A stretch of 64,000 nt of DNA from Saxibacter everestensis (GTDB lineage: Bacteria > Actinomycetota > Actinomycetes > Actinomycetales > Brevibacteriaceae). Made by a program: the position numbers and the translations under genes. Positions 18,274-29,749 of the stretch are shown here, piece after piece. The number at the start of each line of letters is the position of its first letter. Positions within the stretch are counted from its first letter, which is position 1. The stretch spans positions 2,776,550-2,840,549 of the forward strand of contig NZ_CP090958.1 of assembly GCF_025787225.1 (NCBI RefSeq), written 5' to 3'. The notes below the pieces were generated by a model. It searched no databases. It saw nothing but the letters and a program-made list of their open reading frames with translations, and was not told the DNA's origin.

Positions 18274-18429
18274 TCAGTCCTTCTGTCGCTTGAGGTAGGC
18301 AACGAGTCCCTGTCCGTCTGGACCCGGCACCACCTGTACCAGTTCGTAGCCGTCCTCGCCCCATTGGTCGAGGATTTGCTTAGTTGCGTGCACGATAAGC
18401 GGCACCGTCGCATATTCCCATTTCGCCAT
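18274..18429 (-). CDS. DUF4177 small protein
   Basis: A 51-residue protein (MAKWEYATVPLIVHATKQIL at the start) with the WEY...GYELVQVV pattern of DUF4177. Function is unknown. It commonly precedes RidA in actinobacteria, as here with a 1-bp gap. TAGGCT seven bases before the ATG and no Shine-Dalgarno indicate leaderless expression. Confidence 0.85.
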   Translation of the reverse strand: MAKWEYATVPLIVHATKQILDQWGEDGYELVQVVPGPDGQGLVAYLKRQKD

Positions 18430-18436
18430 GTGGCTC

Positions 18437-18442
18437 AGCCTA
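18437..18442 (-). promoter_or_regulatory. -10 element, leaderless start of DUF4177 gene
   Basis: TAGGCT on the minus strand lies seven bases before the ATG at 18429, which lacks a ribosome binding site. Confidence 0.5.
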
Positions 18443-18633
18443 GTGCCCTCCTGGTGAGAACTCCACGCGGAGGGCGCGGCGCATCGCCATCGGGCGGGGC
18501 TAAGCGGGGCGCCGGCGGGCCGAGGCCGGGGCGCATCGCCATCGGGCAGGGCCGGCTGAGCGCTGCCGGGCACGGTTGCCGGGCACGGCTGCCAGATAGC
18601 TTGGCTAATCGCCGTCGGAAGCTCGGCGGCGCA

Positions 18634-19335
18634 CTAGCCTTTCAGGTCGGCTGGCCTGACCACATCGAGGTCGACCTTGCCCCGGGCGCCATCGACGTAG
18701 GCGAAGTAATGCACCTGCCAGACTGTCCAGTCATCATGGAATGGACGAATGAAAAAGTTCGTCACCCAGCGCCGATTCTCACTGAGCGGTTCGATTGTGT
18801 ACTGCTGCAGCCAGCTATGCCGGGCATAGACGAGTAACTCACGGCCCCATTCCGCCTCGACTCGCGACGTGAAGGCGGCGAGTTCGCGGCTGACGTCACG
18901 CTGCGAAGGCCGGGTCTGGCACGCTCCGATCAGCTCCAGGTCGACGGCCGGTGGTAGCGCCCCGGCCTCGGGCGGTGCGGCCTTGAGGAAGTTCACTGCC
19001 TGCTCCTCCCCCGGCGAGCAAAGGGTGAAGAAGTGGTAGGCGCCGCGGCTGACGCCATGCCCCGCGGACGCCGTCCAGTTACGACTGAACTCACTGTCAA
19101 GGTGGTCGTTGCCTTCGGTGGCCTTGATATAGGCGTAGCGGACGCCGTCGCCATGCACCCGAGCCCAGTCGATCTTCCCCTGATGGTGCGAAACGTCGAT
19201 GGCATATGCCTCGCCGGGCCGGAGCCCGGGTCGCGTGTTGGGCACGATGGCATACCACCAGAGCGAAGCCGCCATGAGCAGTAAGACCAATCCGGCGGCT
19301 GTGACGAGGAGCGCTCGCCTGGCTCGTCTCGTCAT
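18634..19335 (-). CDS. GH25 muramidase (lysozyme), membrane-anchored
   Basis: A 233-residue protein: a basic N-terminus, one membrane helix (about residues 9-30), then a glycoside hydrolase family 25 domain with the N-terminal IDVSHHQGKIDW motif and PAVDLEL carrying catalytic acidic residues. It cleaves the beta-1,4 bond of peptidoglycan outside the membrane. I chose ATG 19335 because TAGGCT is seven bases upstream; an ATG at 19389 would add 18 basic residues. It lies next to ponA, so a wall-remodelling role is likely. Confidence 0.85.
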   Translation of the reverse strand: MTRRARRALLVTAAGLVLLLMAASLWWYAIVPNTRPGLRPGEAYAIDVSHHQGKIDWARVHGDGVRYAYIKATEGNDHLDSEFSRNWTASAGHGVSRGAYHFFTLCSPGEEQAVNFLKAAPPEAGALPPAVDLELIGACQTRPSQRDVSRELAAFTSRVEAEWGRELLVYARHSWLQQYTIEPLSENRRWVTNFFIRPFHDDWTVWQVHYFAYVDGARGKVDLDVVRPADLKG

Positions 19336-19342
19336 GCGAAAC

Positions 19343-19348
19343 AGCCTA
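19343..19348 (-). promoter_or_regulatory. -10 element, leaderless start of GH25 gene
   Basis: TAGGCT on the minus strand seven bases before ATG 19335; it decides this start over the upstream ATG. Confidence 0.5.
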
Positions 19349-19411
19349 GCGTCCCGTCCGCTGCGGCGAGAAGAGAGTCGGCGCGCCACGGGCTAGGTGC
19401 GCCAATCCACG

Positions 19412-21718
19412 CTAGTCGTCCTTTTCCTCACCCTTTATGCCGCCGTCAGATTTGGAATCATCCTTCTTCTTGCCGGAATCATCCTTCTTCTTCGAGTCCG
19501 AGTCGTCCTTCTTGCTTGGCCCGGAATCGTTGTTGCTGGAGCCGGACGACTTCGGCGACGACGACTTAGGCGAAGGGCTCGATCCCATCACTGAGCCAGG
19601 CGGCCTTGGGAAACTGGTGTTGCCCTTGGTGTACTTGACCGCCTTCTTCATGTACGCCGACCACGTCTGACCGGAAATTGTCGCACCGTAGACCGTTCCG
19701 CGAACAGAACCCTTGGAGTTCTTACGCCAGTCGCGCTGGCCATCGGGGTCACCGGTCCAGACCGCGGTAGACATCGTCTTGGTGAAACCGACCAACCAGG
19801 AGTGACCCTCGGTCAGGTTGGCGGTACCGGTCTTCGCACCGGCAGGGACACCGATCTGCAGGCCGTTCGTGGTGCCACCGTTGAAGGTCTGTGTCAGCGC
19901 GTATGTCACCCCGCGCGCCACGTCTTTCGACAGCGCCCGGTGACAGTCGGCGTCCGGCACGTCGACCTGCTTGCCGTTGCGATCCTTGATCGAATCGATC
20001 GGCGTCGGCTTGCAGTACTCGCCGTCGGCAGCGAACGTGGCAAACGCCGCGGCCATGGTGATCGGCGCGATCGAAAGCGAACCCAGGATCGATGCCGGGT
20101 AGAGCACTTCCTGGGTGTCGCCCGGACCCGATTCCTTATCGAGCGCCTCGCCGGTTCCGAGATGCACGCCGAGATCCATCGCGGTATCCCGGATCTTGCA
20201 CATATCCAACTCGGACGCCATATCGGCGTAAGCCTTGTTCACCGACTTCTTGGTGGCGTTGAGCACGGACATGCTGCCGTTTGCTCCCCCGCTGTCACCG
20301 GCGTTCTTCGGCCCATAACCATTCGTGGCGTAATTTCGGCCGTCACAGCTCGAGGTCCGGAAACCGAAGTACTTGCTCGCGCCGCCGTTAACCGAATCGT
20401 TCAGCTGCCGGCCGGATTTCAGCCAGGCTGCCAGTACGAACGGTTTCCAGGTCGAACCGGGCTGGAAACCAGTTCCACCGTTGAACTGCTTATCAACGTT
20501 GTAGTTGATATTGGTCTCGCTCTTGCCGGCGTCCTCGGATGTCGAATACTTCCGGTTCTGCGCCATCGACAGCACCTTGCCGGTGCCGGGCTCGACGGTA
20601 ACGATTGTGTGTCCGGCACCGGAGGCATCCTTTGCCGGAACTCGCTTCGTGACCGCTTTGGCCGCCGCCTTTTGCATATCCGGGTCGAGCGTGGTCTTCA
20701 CCTGAAGGCCGCCGCGGATCAGGAAGTTGCGGCGATCTTCGAGGGTCTTGCCGAAAGTCTTGTCGGTTTCAATGGTTCGCTGCACGTAATCACAGAAGAA
20801 CGCGCTGACGCCCGCCGCCTGGCAGCCGTTGGCCACGTTGTGGATATCCAGGTCGAGTTCGGACTCAGCCGCCTTGTCGTGCTCTTCCTGGGTGATCTTG
20901 CCGTGCTTCAGCATCGAGTTCAGCACGATGTTTCGGCGCTGCAGAGCCTGCTCCGGATTTGCCTCCGGGTTGTTAGCCGACGGGTTCTGCACGACTCCGG
21001 CGAGCAGTGCCGATTGCTGGAGGTTCAGGTCCTTGGCTGAAACTCCCCAGTAGTGCTGTGCCGCTGCCTCCACGCCGTACTGCCGGGGGCTTCCGCCGTA
21101 GTTGTTGATATTGAGGTAGCGCTCAAGGATTTCTTTCTTCGAGTACTTCTTCTCAACCGCGATCGCGAGCTTTGCCTCACGCATCTTCCGGGCGATACCG
21201 GAGCTTCCCTCGGACTGCGTCGCCTCGGCAATACCCTCGTCGTCACCGCTCTGGTGCGAAGCCTCAATCAGCACGTTCTTCACGTATTGCTGGGTCAGCG
21301 TCGAGGCACCCTGAGTGCTTGGCGACAGGATGTTATGCACTGCCGCGCGGGCGATGCCGTTCAGGTCAACGCCGCCGTGGTCGAAGAACCGGTAGTCCTC
21401 AATTGCGACCGAGGCATCCTGGACGTCCTGCGACATCTTGTCGAGCGGCTTTTCGATCCGGTTCTCCCAGTAGAACTTCGCGATCGTCGAGCCATCGTTG
21501 GCGACCATCGTCGACTGCTGGGCGAGCGGTCCTTCTTCAAGCGCTGCGGGCAGTGCCTCGAAGATCTCGATACCGGTGTCAGCACCAGCGGAAACCGCGC
21601 CGACAGCCGGGATCGCCAAGCCGGCACCAACCACACCTGTGATTGTGCTGACGGCGATGAATGAGAGCAGCGCACCGAATTTTCGCCCAGCTTGAGGGCG
21701 CGACGAGAGGTCAGGCAT
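19412..21718 (-). CDS. ponA: Bifunctional penicillin-binding protein (class A PBP)
   Basis: A 768-residue murein synthase. After an N-terminal membrane helix (about 15-40) comes a GT51 transglycosylase domain (EDYRFFDHGGVD, TLTQQYVKN) and a transpeptidase domain with SxxK in GSTWKPF, SxN in KSVNKAY and KTG in AKTGTANLTE. The last about 60 residues are a charged, disordered Ser/Lys/Asp tail (KKDDSDSKKKDDSGKKKDD). The enzyme polymerises and cross-links peptidoglycan outside the membrane. TAGAGT six bases before the ATG suggests leaderless expression. Confidence 0.94.
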   Translation of the reverse strand: MPDLSSRPQAGRKFGALLSFIAVSTITGVVGAGLAIPAVGAVSAGADTGIEIFEALPAALEEGPLAQQSTMVANDGSTIAKFYWENRIEKPLDKMSQDVQDASVAIEDYRFFDHGGVDLNGIARAAVHNILSPSTQGASTLTQQYVKNVLIEASHQSGDDEGIAEATQSEGSSGIARKMREAKLAIAVEKKYSKKEILERYLNINNYGGSPRQYGVEAAAQHYWGVSAKDLNLQQSALLAGVVQNPSANNPEANPEQALQRRNIVLNSMLKHGKITQEEHDKAAESELDLDIHNVANGCQAAGVSAFFCDYVQRTIETDKTFGKTLEDRRNFLIRGGLQVKTTLDPDMQKAAAKAVTKRVPAKDASGAGHTIVTVEPGTGKVLSMAQNRKYSTSEDAGKSETNINYNVDKQFNGGTGFQPGSTWKPFVLAAWLKSGRQLNDSVNGGASKYFGFRTSSCDGRNYATNGYGPKNAGDSGGANGSMSVLNATKKSVNKAYADMASELDMCKIRDTAMDLGVHLGTGEALDKESGPGDTQEVLYPASILGSLSIAPITMAAAFATFAADGEYCKPTPIDSIKDRNGKQVDVPDADCHRALSKDVARGVTYALTQTFNGGTTNGLQIGVPAGAKTGTANLTEGHSWLVGFTKTMSTAVWTGDPDGQRDWRKNSKGSVRGTVYGATISGQTWSAYMKKAVKYTKGNTSFPRPPGSVMGSSPSPKSSSPKSSGSSNNDSGPSKKDDSDSKKKDDSGKKKDDSKSDGGIKGEEKDD

Positions 21719-21724
21719 ATACCT

Positions 21725-21730
21725 ACTCTA
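21725..21730 (-). promoter_or_regulatory. -10 element, leaderless start of ponA
   Basis: TAGAGT on the minus strand six bases before ATG 21718; the intervening AGGTAT is only a poor ribosome site. Confidence 0.4.
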
Positions 21731-21790
21731 AGGGAAACACGCTGCCACTCGTGCCTGCGCGCGCCTCAGCGCAGATGGGTTGTGCAATCG

Positions 21791-22699
21791 TTACAGCGGA
21801 CTTCCGGCTTCCCTGAGTGTAAGCAGAGTTGCCTCTGGACGGCAGCTGAACCGTACCGGGGCGAACGGTGATGTGCCGAGTCCGGCCGATACATGCAGCC
21901 AGGCGTCGCCCCAACGCGAGAGCCCCTTCACCCGGCGGCGATCGAGATCGCAGTTGGTGATCAATGCTCCGTAGCCGGGCACGCAGAGTTGGCCCCCATG
22001 GGTGTGCCCGGCCAGGATCAGCTGCGCGTCGTCGTCGGACATCGCGTTCAACACCCGCTTGTACGGCGCATGGGTCACCCCGATTCTCAGGTCTGCGGCT
22101 TCGGTAAAGCCTCCAGCTACGTCGGCGTACCGGTCATAACGAAGATGAGGATCGTCCACACCCGCAAACTCCAGCCGCTGACCGGCAACCGTCAGCTCGC
22201 CGCGGGTGTTTCGCAGGTTCAGCCAGCCGGCATTCTCGAACGCAGCGTCCATCGTTTCCGTCGGTAGCCGGCGATGCTCCAGGTCCGAGGCTCTGGGCCC
22301 CTTCGACGGGCCGAAAAGATAGGTGACTGGGTTTTTCGGCCGCGGCGCGAAGTAGTCGTTGGACCCGGAGACAAAGACTCCCGGCAGTTCGAGCAGCGGA
22401 TCAAGACAGTCGAGCAGCGGCCACACAGAATCGGCGCTGGAGATATTGTCTCCGGTGTTGACGACGAGATCCGGCTCCAGTTCGGCCAGCGAACGAACCC
22501 ACTGCTGTTTACGGTGCTGTCCGGGCATCAGGTGCAGATCGGAGATGTGCAGCAGCTTTATCGGCGCAGACCCGGGCTTGAGTACCGGAACGTCGACCGA
22601 GCGGAGAGCAAACCACCGAACCTCGATAAGTGCCGCATAGGCAACTGCCGCCGCTCCGGAAAGGGCAAGTCCGCCTGCAGCGGCCGCGATTCTCTTCAC
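21791..22699 (-). CDS. Membrane-anchored metallophosphoesterase (YkuE-like)
   Basis: A 302-residue calcineurin-like phosphoesterase with an N-terminal hydrophobic segment, and metal motifs SDLHLM, NTGDNI, SGSNDYF and GHTHGGQ in order. The GTG at 22699 has AAGGA seven bases upstream; a longer frame would be antisense to tRNA-Pro. Substrate is unknown. It is often found next to ponA in actinobacteria, as here. Confidence 0.88.
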   Translation of the reverse strand: MKRIAAAAGGLALSGAAAVAYAALIEVRWFALRSVDVPVLKPGSAPIKLLHISDLHLMPGQHRKQQWVRSLAELEPDLVVNTGDNISSADSVWPLLDCLDPLLELPGVFVSGSNDYFAPRPKNPVTYLFGPSKGPRASDLEHRRLPTETMDAAFENAGWLNLRNTRGELTVAGQRLEFAGVDDPHLRYDRYADVAGGFTEAADLRIGVTHAPYKRVLNAMSDDDAQLILAGHTHGGQLCVPGYGALITNCDLDRRRVKGLSRWGDAWLHVSAGLGTSPFAPVRFSCRPEATLLTLREAGSPL

Positions 22700-22804
22700 G
22701 GGCTCATCCTTACACGTGGCCCCGACTCGCTTCGAACTGAGTTGATCCGATATTGTTGTCTTCGCTTGGTGTCGCCGTGAGTCTGGCGGTCGGCAGCGGA
22801 ATAT

Positions 22805-22929
<125 letters not shown>

Positions 22930-22936
22930 ATTTGGT

Positions 22937-23063
22937 TCTGCCAGGATTTGAATGAGGCGCGAAGCGCCGGCAAATCCAGGGCCCACGCCGAGCGCCAGCG
23001 AGGTGGGGCGCACCCCGACAGTAATGAGTGTGGGGCCAGGATTTTAACCGACGCGAAGCGCCC
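22937..23063. repeat. Two imperfect T-arm-like copies near tRNA-Pro
   Basis: GCCAGGATTTGAATGAGGCG with CGAAGCGCC, and GCCAGGATTTTAACCGACGCG with AAGCGCC, lie about 98 bp apart. Both resemble the antisense of the tRNA-Pro T-arm (CAGGATTTGAACC). This fills most of the 305-bp gap before the NUDIX gene. Confidence 0.4.
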
Positions 23064-23186
23064 ATCGCTCCAAACGGTCCGCTTTCTGTCCTAGTTCTGT
23101 GTCAAATGACGAACCGGGAAGCATAAACCGGACCGTTTCGGCTAAGCCGGCTCAGTGCAATGCAGGCCTACTGGCAGACTGAAGCC

Positions 23187-23690
23187 ATGCCAGTACCGGA
23201 ATTCATTCTCGCCGCCCGGGCAAAGATCGGCCACGACCTGATGTGGATGCCCGGAGTTTGCGGCATCATCTTCGATGATGACGAGCGCGTCCTGCTGGTC
23301 AAGCGCGCGGACAATGGCCAGTGGGCGCCAGTCACCGGCATCCTGGAACCCGGCGAAGACCCCATCCCGGGTCTGGTCCGCGAGATCAGGGAAGAGACCG
23401 GCATCGAGGTGAACGTCGGGCGTCTCGCTGCGGTGACAGCAGACGGACCGATCAGCTACCCGAACGGCGACCGGGCCAGCTACCTCACCTGCACATTCCG
23501 CTGCACCTATCGCAGCGGCACGGCACAGGTTTGTGATGACGAATCGCTCGACGTTGGCTGGTTCTCACTCGACGAACTGCCGGGACTCAGCGAGCGGCAG
23601 CTGGACCGGATCAGGCTGGCACGGTCTCCCGAAGGTTCTGCCTGGCTTTCCGATGGCTCGCAAGCCGCCGCATTCGACGCGCGCCAATGA
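23187..23690 (+). CDS. NUDIX hydrolase
   Basis: A 167-residue NUDIX protein with box GILEPGEDPIPGLVREIREE continuing TGIEV, of the small MutT/ADP-ribose-pyrophosphatase-like type common in actinobacteria. The start MPVPEF at 23187 fits the family; an ATG at 23160 would add nine residues. Its last 80 bp overlap the 3' end of the convergent metal-permease gene. Substrate is unknown. Confidence 0.85.
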   Translation: MPVPEFILAARAKIGHDLMWMPGVCGIIFDDDERVLLVKRADNGQWAPVTGILEPGEDPIPGLVREIREETGIEVNVGRLAAVTADGPISYPNGDRASYLTCTFRCTYRSGTAQVCDDESLDVGWFSLDELPGLSERQLDRIRLARSPEGSAWLSDGSQAAAFDARQ

Positions 23691-24504
23691 CTCGGCAGAT
23701 CAGGTAGATGACGAAGGAGATCGTGGTGACGAACGGGCTGATCGGCGTCACCGGGCTGCCGAGCGCCAGCAAAATGCCGCCCAGCGAACTGACGACGGCG
23801 AAGACGACGCTGAGCACAGGGACCCAAAACGGCGAAGCACTGACCTGCAGCGCCGCCGCGGCGGGAGTAATCAGCAGCGCGAGCACCAGCAGCACACCGA
23901 CAACCTGAACCGACAGTGCCACCGCAAGTCCGAGCACCACCATGAAGATCAGCGACAGCGCCCGCACCGGGACTCCCCTGGCAGCGGCAACCTCCGGGTC
24001 GACGCTGGCAAACATCAGCGGGCGCCACAGCACCACCAAAGACAACAGAACTATCACTGCACAGACCACGAGCAGGCTCAGCTGCTCGCCGCTGACGGCG
24101 ACGATCTGACCGGTCAGCAGGCCGAATTTGTTAGCCGCCCTGCCCTGATACAGCGCGAGGAACAGAATCGCGAGGCCGAGACCGAACGGCATCAGCACGC
24201 CGATGATCGAGTTCCGGTGTTTGGCCTTCGTTCCGAGCAGCCCGATCAGCAGCGCCGCAACAACCGAACCGATCATCGAACCAACCACAACATCCGCCGC
24301 GATCAGCAAGGCGAACGCCGCTCCCGCGAAGGACAACTCGCTGACGCCATGCACCGCGAACGCAATGTCCCGAGTGACCACGAAAACGCTGATCAGACCG
24401 CCGACAACGCCCAGCAAGGTGGCGGCTATCAGCGAGTTGCGGACCAGGACCAGGAGCTCGCCGTAATCGGCGAAGGTAAACATATCGGAAAACATGTCGC
24501 CCAT
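23611..24504 (-). CDS. znuB: Zn/Mn ABC transporter permease
   Basis: A 297-residue permease of the ABC-3 family with about eight to nine helices and the typical SELSFAGAAFALL and GLAVALSVQVVGVLLVLALL segments. It forms the membrane channel of a zinc or manganese importer with the ATPase (1-bp overlap, TGATG) and binding protein upstream. Its 3' end overlaps the convergent NUDIX gene by 80 bp. Confidence 0.88.
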   Translation of the reverse strand: MGDMFSDMFTFADYGELLVLVRNSLIAATLLGVVGGLISVFVVTRDIAFAVHGVSELSFAGAAFALLIAADVVVGSMIGSVVAALLIGLLGTKAKHRNSIIGVLMPFGLGLAILFLALYQGRAANKFGLLTGQIVAVSGEQLSLLVVCAVIVLLSLVVLWRPLMFASVDPEVAAARGVPVRALSLIFMVVLGLAVALSVQVVGVLLVLALLITPAAAALQVSASPFWVPVLSVVFAVVSSLGGILLALGSPVTPISPFVTTISFVIYLICRVIGARRMRRLASHRKARQNLRETVPA

Positions 24505-25415
24505 CAGATCAACTCCCCGCGTGGCTGCGCAGCTTCGTGATGTGCGTGATTGTCGTCGGCTCCGACGATGATCAGCCTTCCCGCCGCCTCGAAGACTTCG
24601 ATCGTGGTCCCGTAGAGCTCGCTCAGTGTTTCACTATTCATCACTTCGTCAGGAGTCCCGATCCGGAACTGGCCGTTGACGAGGTAGAGCACCCGGTCGA
24701 CAAGGTCGAGAATCGGGTTCACTTCGTGGGTTACGAACAGCACTGCGGTATCGTGCTCGCGGCGGCGCTGGTCGATCAGCGCGCTGACCACTCGCTGATG
24801 GTGCAGGTCCAGGGATAGTAGCGGCTCGTCGCACAGCAGCAGCTGAGGATCGCTTGCCAGCGCCTGGGCGACCCGCAACCTTTGCTGTTCACCTCCGGAC
24901 AACAGCCCGACCGGTGAGTCGGCATAATCGGTGGCGCCGACGGCATCGAGCAGCGAATCCACCTGCTGCCTGATCACCCGTCCTCGCAGACCCATGCCCC
25001 ACTTGTGGCCGTCCACACCCATCCGGACCAGGTCGCGTCCACGTAGCGGAGTGTTGGGATCAAGGTTCTTCTGCTGCGGGATGTAGCCGACCGCAGGATT
25101 GCCCCGGGTCACCGGCTTGCCCGCAATCCGGATGTCGCCGCTGCTGAGCTTCAGCTGGCCGAGCAGCACTCTGAGCAGGCTGGTCTTACCCGAGCCGTTC
25201 GGGCCTAGGATCGCCAGGAACTCGCCGGGCCGCACATCAAGGTTGACGTCCGACCAAAGAGTGCGGTCGCCGAACCTTAATGCAGCCGCTTCCAGATGCA
25301 GTGCGGCAGGGCTCCCTGCGCCGTCATCCTCGTTGGCGGCTGGTTCGGCAGACACCGGGCGTGTCCCCGCCTCCGCACTTCGCTCGCCGGTCGACGGTTC
25401 TGTGTCGTGTGACAT
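24504..25415 (-). CDS. znuC: Zn/Mn ABC transporter ATPase
   Basis: A 303-residue ABC ATPase: Walker A GPNGSGKTS, signature LSGGEQQR, Walker B LLLCDEPLLSLD, H-loop FVTHE. An N-terminal extension of about 40 residues is low complexity, and the C-terminus has a His cluster (DDNHAHHE) that could bind metal. It follows the binding-protein gene directly. Confidence 0.9.
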   Translation of the reverse strand: MSHDTEPSTGERSAEAGTRPVSAEPAANEDDGAGSPAALHLEAAALRFGDRTLWSDVNLDVRPGEFLAILGPNGSGKTSLLRVLLGQLKLSSGDIRIAGKPVTRGNPAVGYIPQQKNLDPNTPLRGRDLVRMGVDGHKWGMGLRGRVIRQQVDSLLDAVGATDYADSPVGLLSGGEQQRLRVAQALASDPQLLLCDEPLLSLDLHHQRVVSALIDQRRREHDTAVLFVTHEVNPILDLVDRVLYLVNGQFRIGTPDEVMNSETLSELYGTTIEVFEAAGRLIIVGADDNHAHHEAAQPRGELI

Positions 25416-26450
25416 TTAGCCCTTCAGCGCGGTTTCCAGGTTCGAGAGGTTCTTGGTCATCCATCCGATGTAATCCGTGCCCGCGGGCAGCGTCTCGGTG
25501 ACGCCCACTACAGGAATGTTATTACTCTTTGCGGCCTGCTCTACCTTCTCGCTCTCCGCGCCCGCACTTTGGGTGTTGTTGACCAAGACCCGGACCTGTT
25601 TCTTGTTCAGCAGCTCCAGAGTGTCGTTGAGCACCGTCGGCGAAACGTCCGAGCCCTCCTCGATGGCCGCACTGAATGCCGACGGGGTCTCGTTGTGCAG
25701 GCCGGAATCCTCCAGCAGCCAAAGCGCGACCGGCTCGGTGATCGCGATCGGCGTCTCACCGTACGTCTTCTTCAGCGCTGCCTGAGTATCGGTGAGCGTC
25801 TTCATCTCGGTCTTGAACGCTTCAGCGTTCTTGTCGAATTCCGCCTTGCCTGCCGTGTCCTGCTCGCCCAGCGTGGCAGCGACCTGATCGGCCAACTTGC
25901 TCATCGTGGGCAGGCTGTACCAGAGATGCTCATTGAAACTGGCGTGGTCGTGACCCTCCTCGGCGTGGTCGTGACCGTCCTCGGCTGCGTGGTCGTGCCC
26001 CTCCTCGGCGTGGTCGTGCCCCTCCTCGGCGTGGTCGTGCCCCTCCTCGGCTGCATGATCGTGACCAGCTTCTGTCCCTTCCTCAAACCCGGATACATCG
26101 ACCGTATTCACGATTGCAGGATCGCTGTCCACCGCATTGAGCATCGAGTCGATGAAGGCGTCATACCCTCCACCGTTTTGCACCACGACATCCGCTTTTG
26201 AAAGCTTCAGTTGGTCCTGCGTCGTCGCCTCGTAGGAATGGGGATCCAGCGAAGGGTCGTCGATAATGCTGATGACATTGACCTTGTCCCCACCGATCTG
26301 CTCGACGATATCTGCGTACACATTCGTGGAGGCGACAACGTTAAGCGCGTCAGAATCACCCGACGCCGCTGAATCTGTGCCGCAACCGGCCAGAAAAAGT
26401 GCCGACGCGGCAATCGAGGTGATCAGGAGGCGGCGGTGCGGCAGAGACAT
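25416..26450 (-). CDS. znuA: Zn-binding lipoprotein of ABC importer
   Basis: A 344-residue metal-binding protein (cluster A-I family) with lipobox LFLAGC, conserved DPHSYEATTQD and FNEHLWYS histidines. A His-rich loop (about residues 130-168) is made of six tandem copies close to EEGHDHA, a zinc-scavenging loop typical of ZnuA and pointing to zinc rather than manganese. The gene heads the operon; a possible Zur box lies just upstream. Confidence 0.92.
   Translation of the reverse strand: MSLPHRRLLITSIAASALFLAGCGTDSAASGDSDALNVVASTNVYADIVEQIGGDKVNVISIIDDPSLDPHSYEATTQDQLKLSKADVVVQNGGGYDAFIDSMLNAVDSDPAIVNTVDVSGFEEGTEAGHDHAAEEGHDHAEEGHDHAEEGHDHAAEDGHDHAEEGHDHASFNEHLWYSLPTMSKLADQVAATLGEQDTAGKAEFDKNAEAFKTEMKTLTDTQAALKKTYGETPIAITEPVALWLLEDSGLHNETPSAFSAAIEEGSDVSPTVLNDTLELLNKKQVRVLVNNTQSAGAESEKVEQAAKSNNIPVVGVTETLPAGTDYIGWMTKNLSNLETALKG
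25940..26070. repeat. 21-bp coding repeat of the ZnuA His loop
   Basis: Tandem units related to GGCGTGGTCGTGACCCTCCTC encode the EEGHDHA repeats on the minus strand, six near-identical copies, some with an extra GCT codon. Confidence 0.85.
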
Positions 26451-26468
26451 GAAGGGGACCTCTTCTAA

Positions 26469-26485
26469 ATAAGAATCATTACTAC
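26469..26485 (-). promoter_or_regulatory. Possible Zur-type operator before znuA
   Basis: On the minus strand GTAGTAATGATTCTTAT shares TAATGATT with the actinobacterial Zur consensus (TGATAATGATTATCA-like) and lies about 20-35 bp before the znuA start. A second similar AT-rich stretch, TTAATGACAATAG, lies at about 26504-26516. Tentative. Confidence 0.35.
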
Positions 26486-26534
26486 TTCCGTTCAGCCTAC
26501 AGTCTTAATGACAATAGTTCCAAGTTAATCGCAA

Positions 26535-26570
26535 AAGGCGGCAGCCCCTGTCGTCAGGGACTACCGCCTT
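26535..26570 (-). terminator. Rho-independent terminator after asd
   Basis: On the minus strand AAGGCGG...CCGCCTT encloses an inner CCCTG/CAGGG stem, followed by TTTTG, 18 bp after the asd stop. Confidence 0.75.
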
Positions 26571-26587
26571 AGCTGGCTTCGAGCCGG

Positions 26588-28986
<2,399 letters not shown>

Positions 28987-29118
28987 GGTGATGCACTCCT
29001 GTGATTACGGGAATTGATGCGACGCTCAATTCTAGAGGTTAATCACCTGTAGCCCCCACTCGTCCTCGCATTGTGGACACTTCGTGGACGCCCCGGAAGA
29101 CACCGTCCCAGCGAATGG

Positions 29119-29158
29119 CCGACCACACGTCGAGGAGCAGCTGACTACACGTCGAGCA
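29119..29158. repeat. Duplicated recR 3' end
   Basis: The minus strand reads CTGCTCGACGTGTAGTC at the recR stop and CTGCTCCTCGACGTGTGGTC about 20 bp later, an imperfect outward duplication of the last codons. Confidence 0.5.
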
Positions 29159-29747
29159 GTCGGCGGCCTTCGAAGGCGCGGCCGAGGGTGACTTCGTCGG
29201 CGTATTCGAGGTCACCGCCCACGGGCAGGCCAGAGGCGAGGCGGGTGACCCGGAGGCCCATCGGCTTAAGCAATCGCGCGAGGTATGTCGCGGTTGCCTC
29301 ACCCTCGAGGTTCGGGTCGGTTGCGATGATGATCTCGACGACGTCGGTCGAGCTGAGCCGGGTCATCAGTTCACGGATTCGAAGTTCGTCCGGTCCGACG
29401 CCGGCCATCGGGTCGATGGCGCCGCCCAGCACGTGGTACCGGCCTCTGAACTCACGGGTGCGCTCGATAGCCATCACGTCCTTCGGCTCCTCGACGACGC
29501 AAATGATGGACAGGTCGCGGCGCGGGTCCCGGCAGATGGCGCATTGTTCCTGTTCGGCGACGTTGCCGCAGATCTCACAGAATCTAACCTTGCGCTTCAC
29601 CTCGGTGAGCGCGGCAGCCAGGCGCGCAACCTCCGCGGGATCGGTTTGCAGAACGTGGAAGGCAAGCCGCTGGGCAGATTTCGGTCCGATGCCAGGCAGC
29701 CTGCCGAACTCCTCGATCAGATCCTGAATTACTCCCTCGTAGAGCAT
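29145..29747 (-). CDS. recR: Recombination mediator RecR
   Basis: A 200-residue protein of RecFOR recombination: helix-hairpin-helix ([13 protein letters not shown]), a four-cysteine zinc finger (CEIC and CAIC, residues 57-72), and a Toprim domain (about 80-170) with the terminal [16 protein letters not shown] motif. It follows dnaX after 2 bp, the usual arrangement. Its last codons are echoed just downstream (29119-29140). Confidence 0.96.
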   Translation of the reverse strand: MLYEGVIQDLIEEFGRLPGIGPKSAQRLAFHVLQTDPAEVARLAAALTEVKRKVRFCEICGNVAEQEQCAICRDPRRDLSIICVVEEPKDVMAIERTREFRGRYHVLGGAIDPMAGVGPDELRIRELMTRLSSTDVVEIIIATDPNLEGEATATYLARLLKPMGLRVTRLASGLPVGGDLEYADEVTLGRAFEGRRLLDV

Positions 29748-29749
29748 GA

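Noticed and set aside
18478-18547. Two 18-bp direct copies of GGCGCATCGCCATCGGGC as attachment sites
   Set aside because: Only 34 bp of GC-rich DNA separates them; ordinary local duplication is simpler.
28987-29144. Lysine riboswitch before lysC
   Set aside because: No conserved lysine-riboswitch core could be seen; a plain promoter with TAGAAT fits better.
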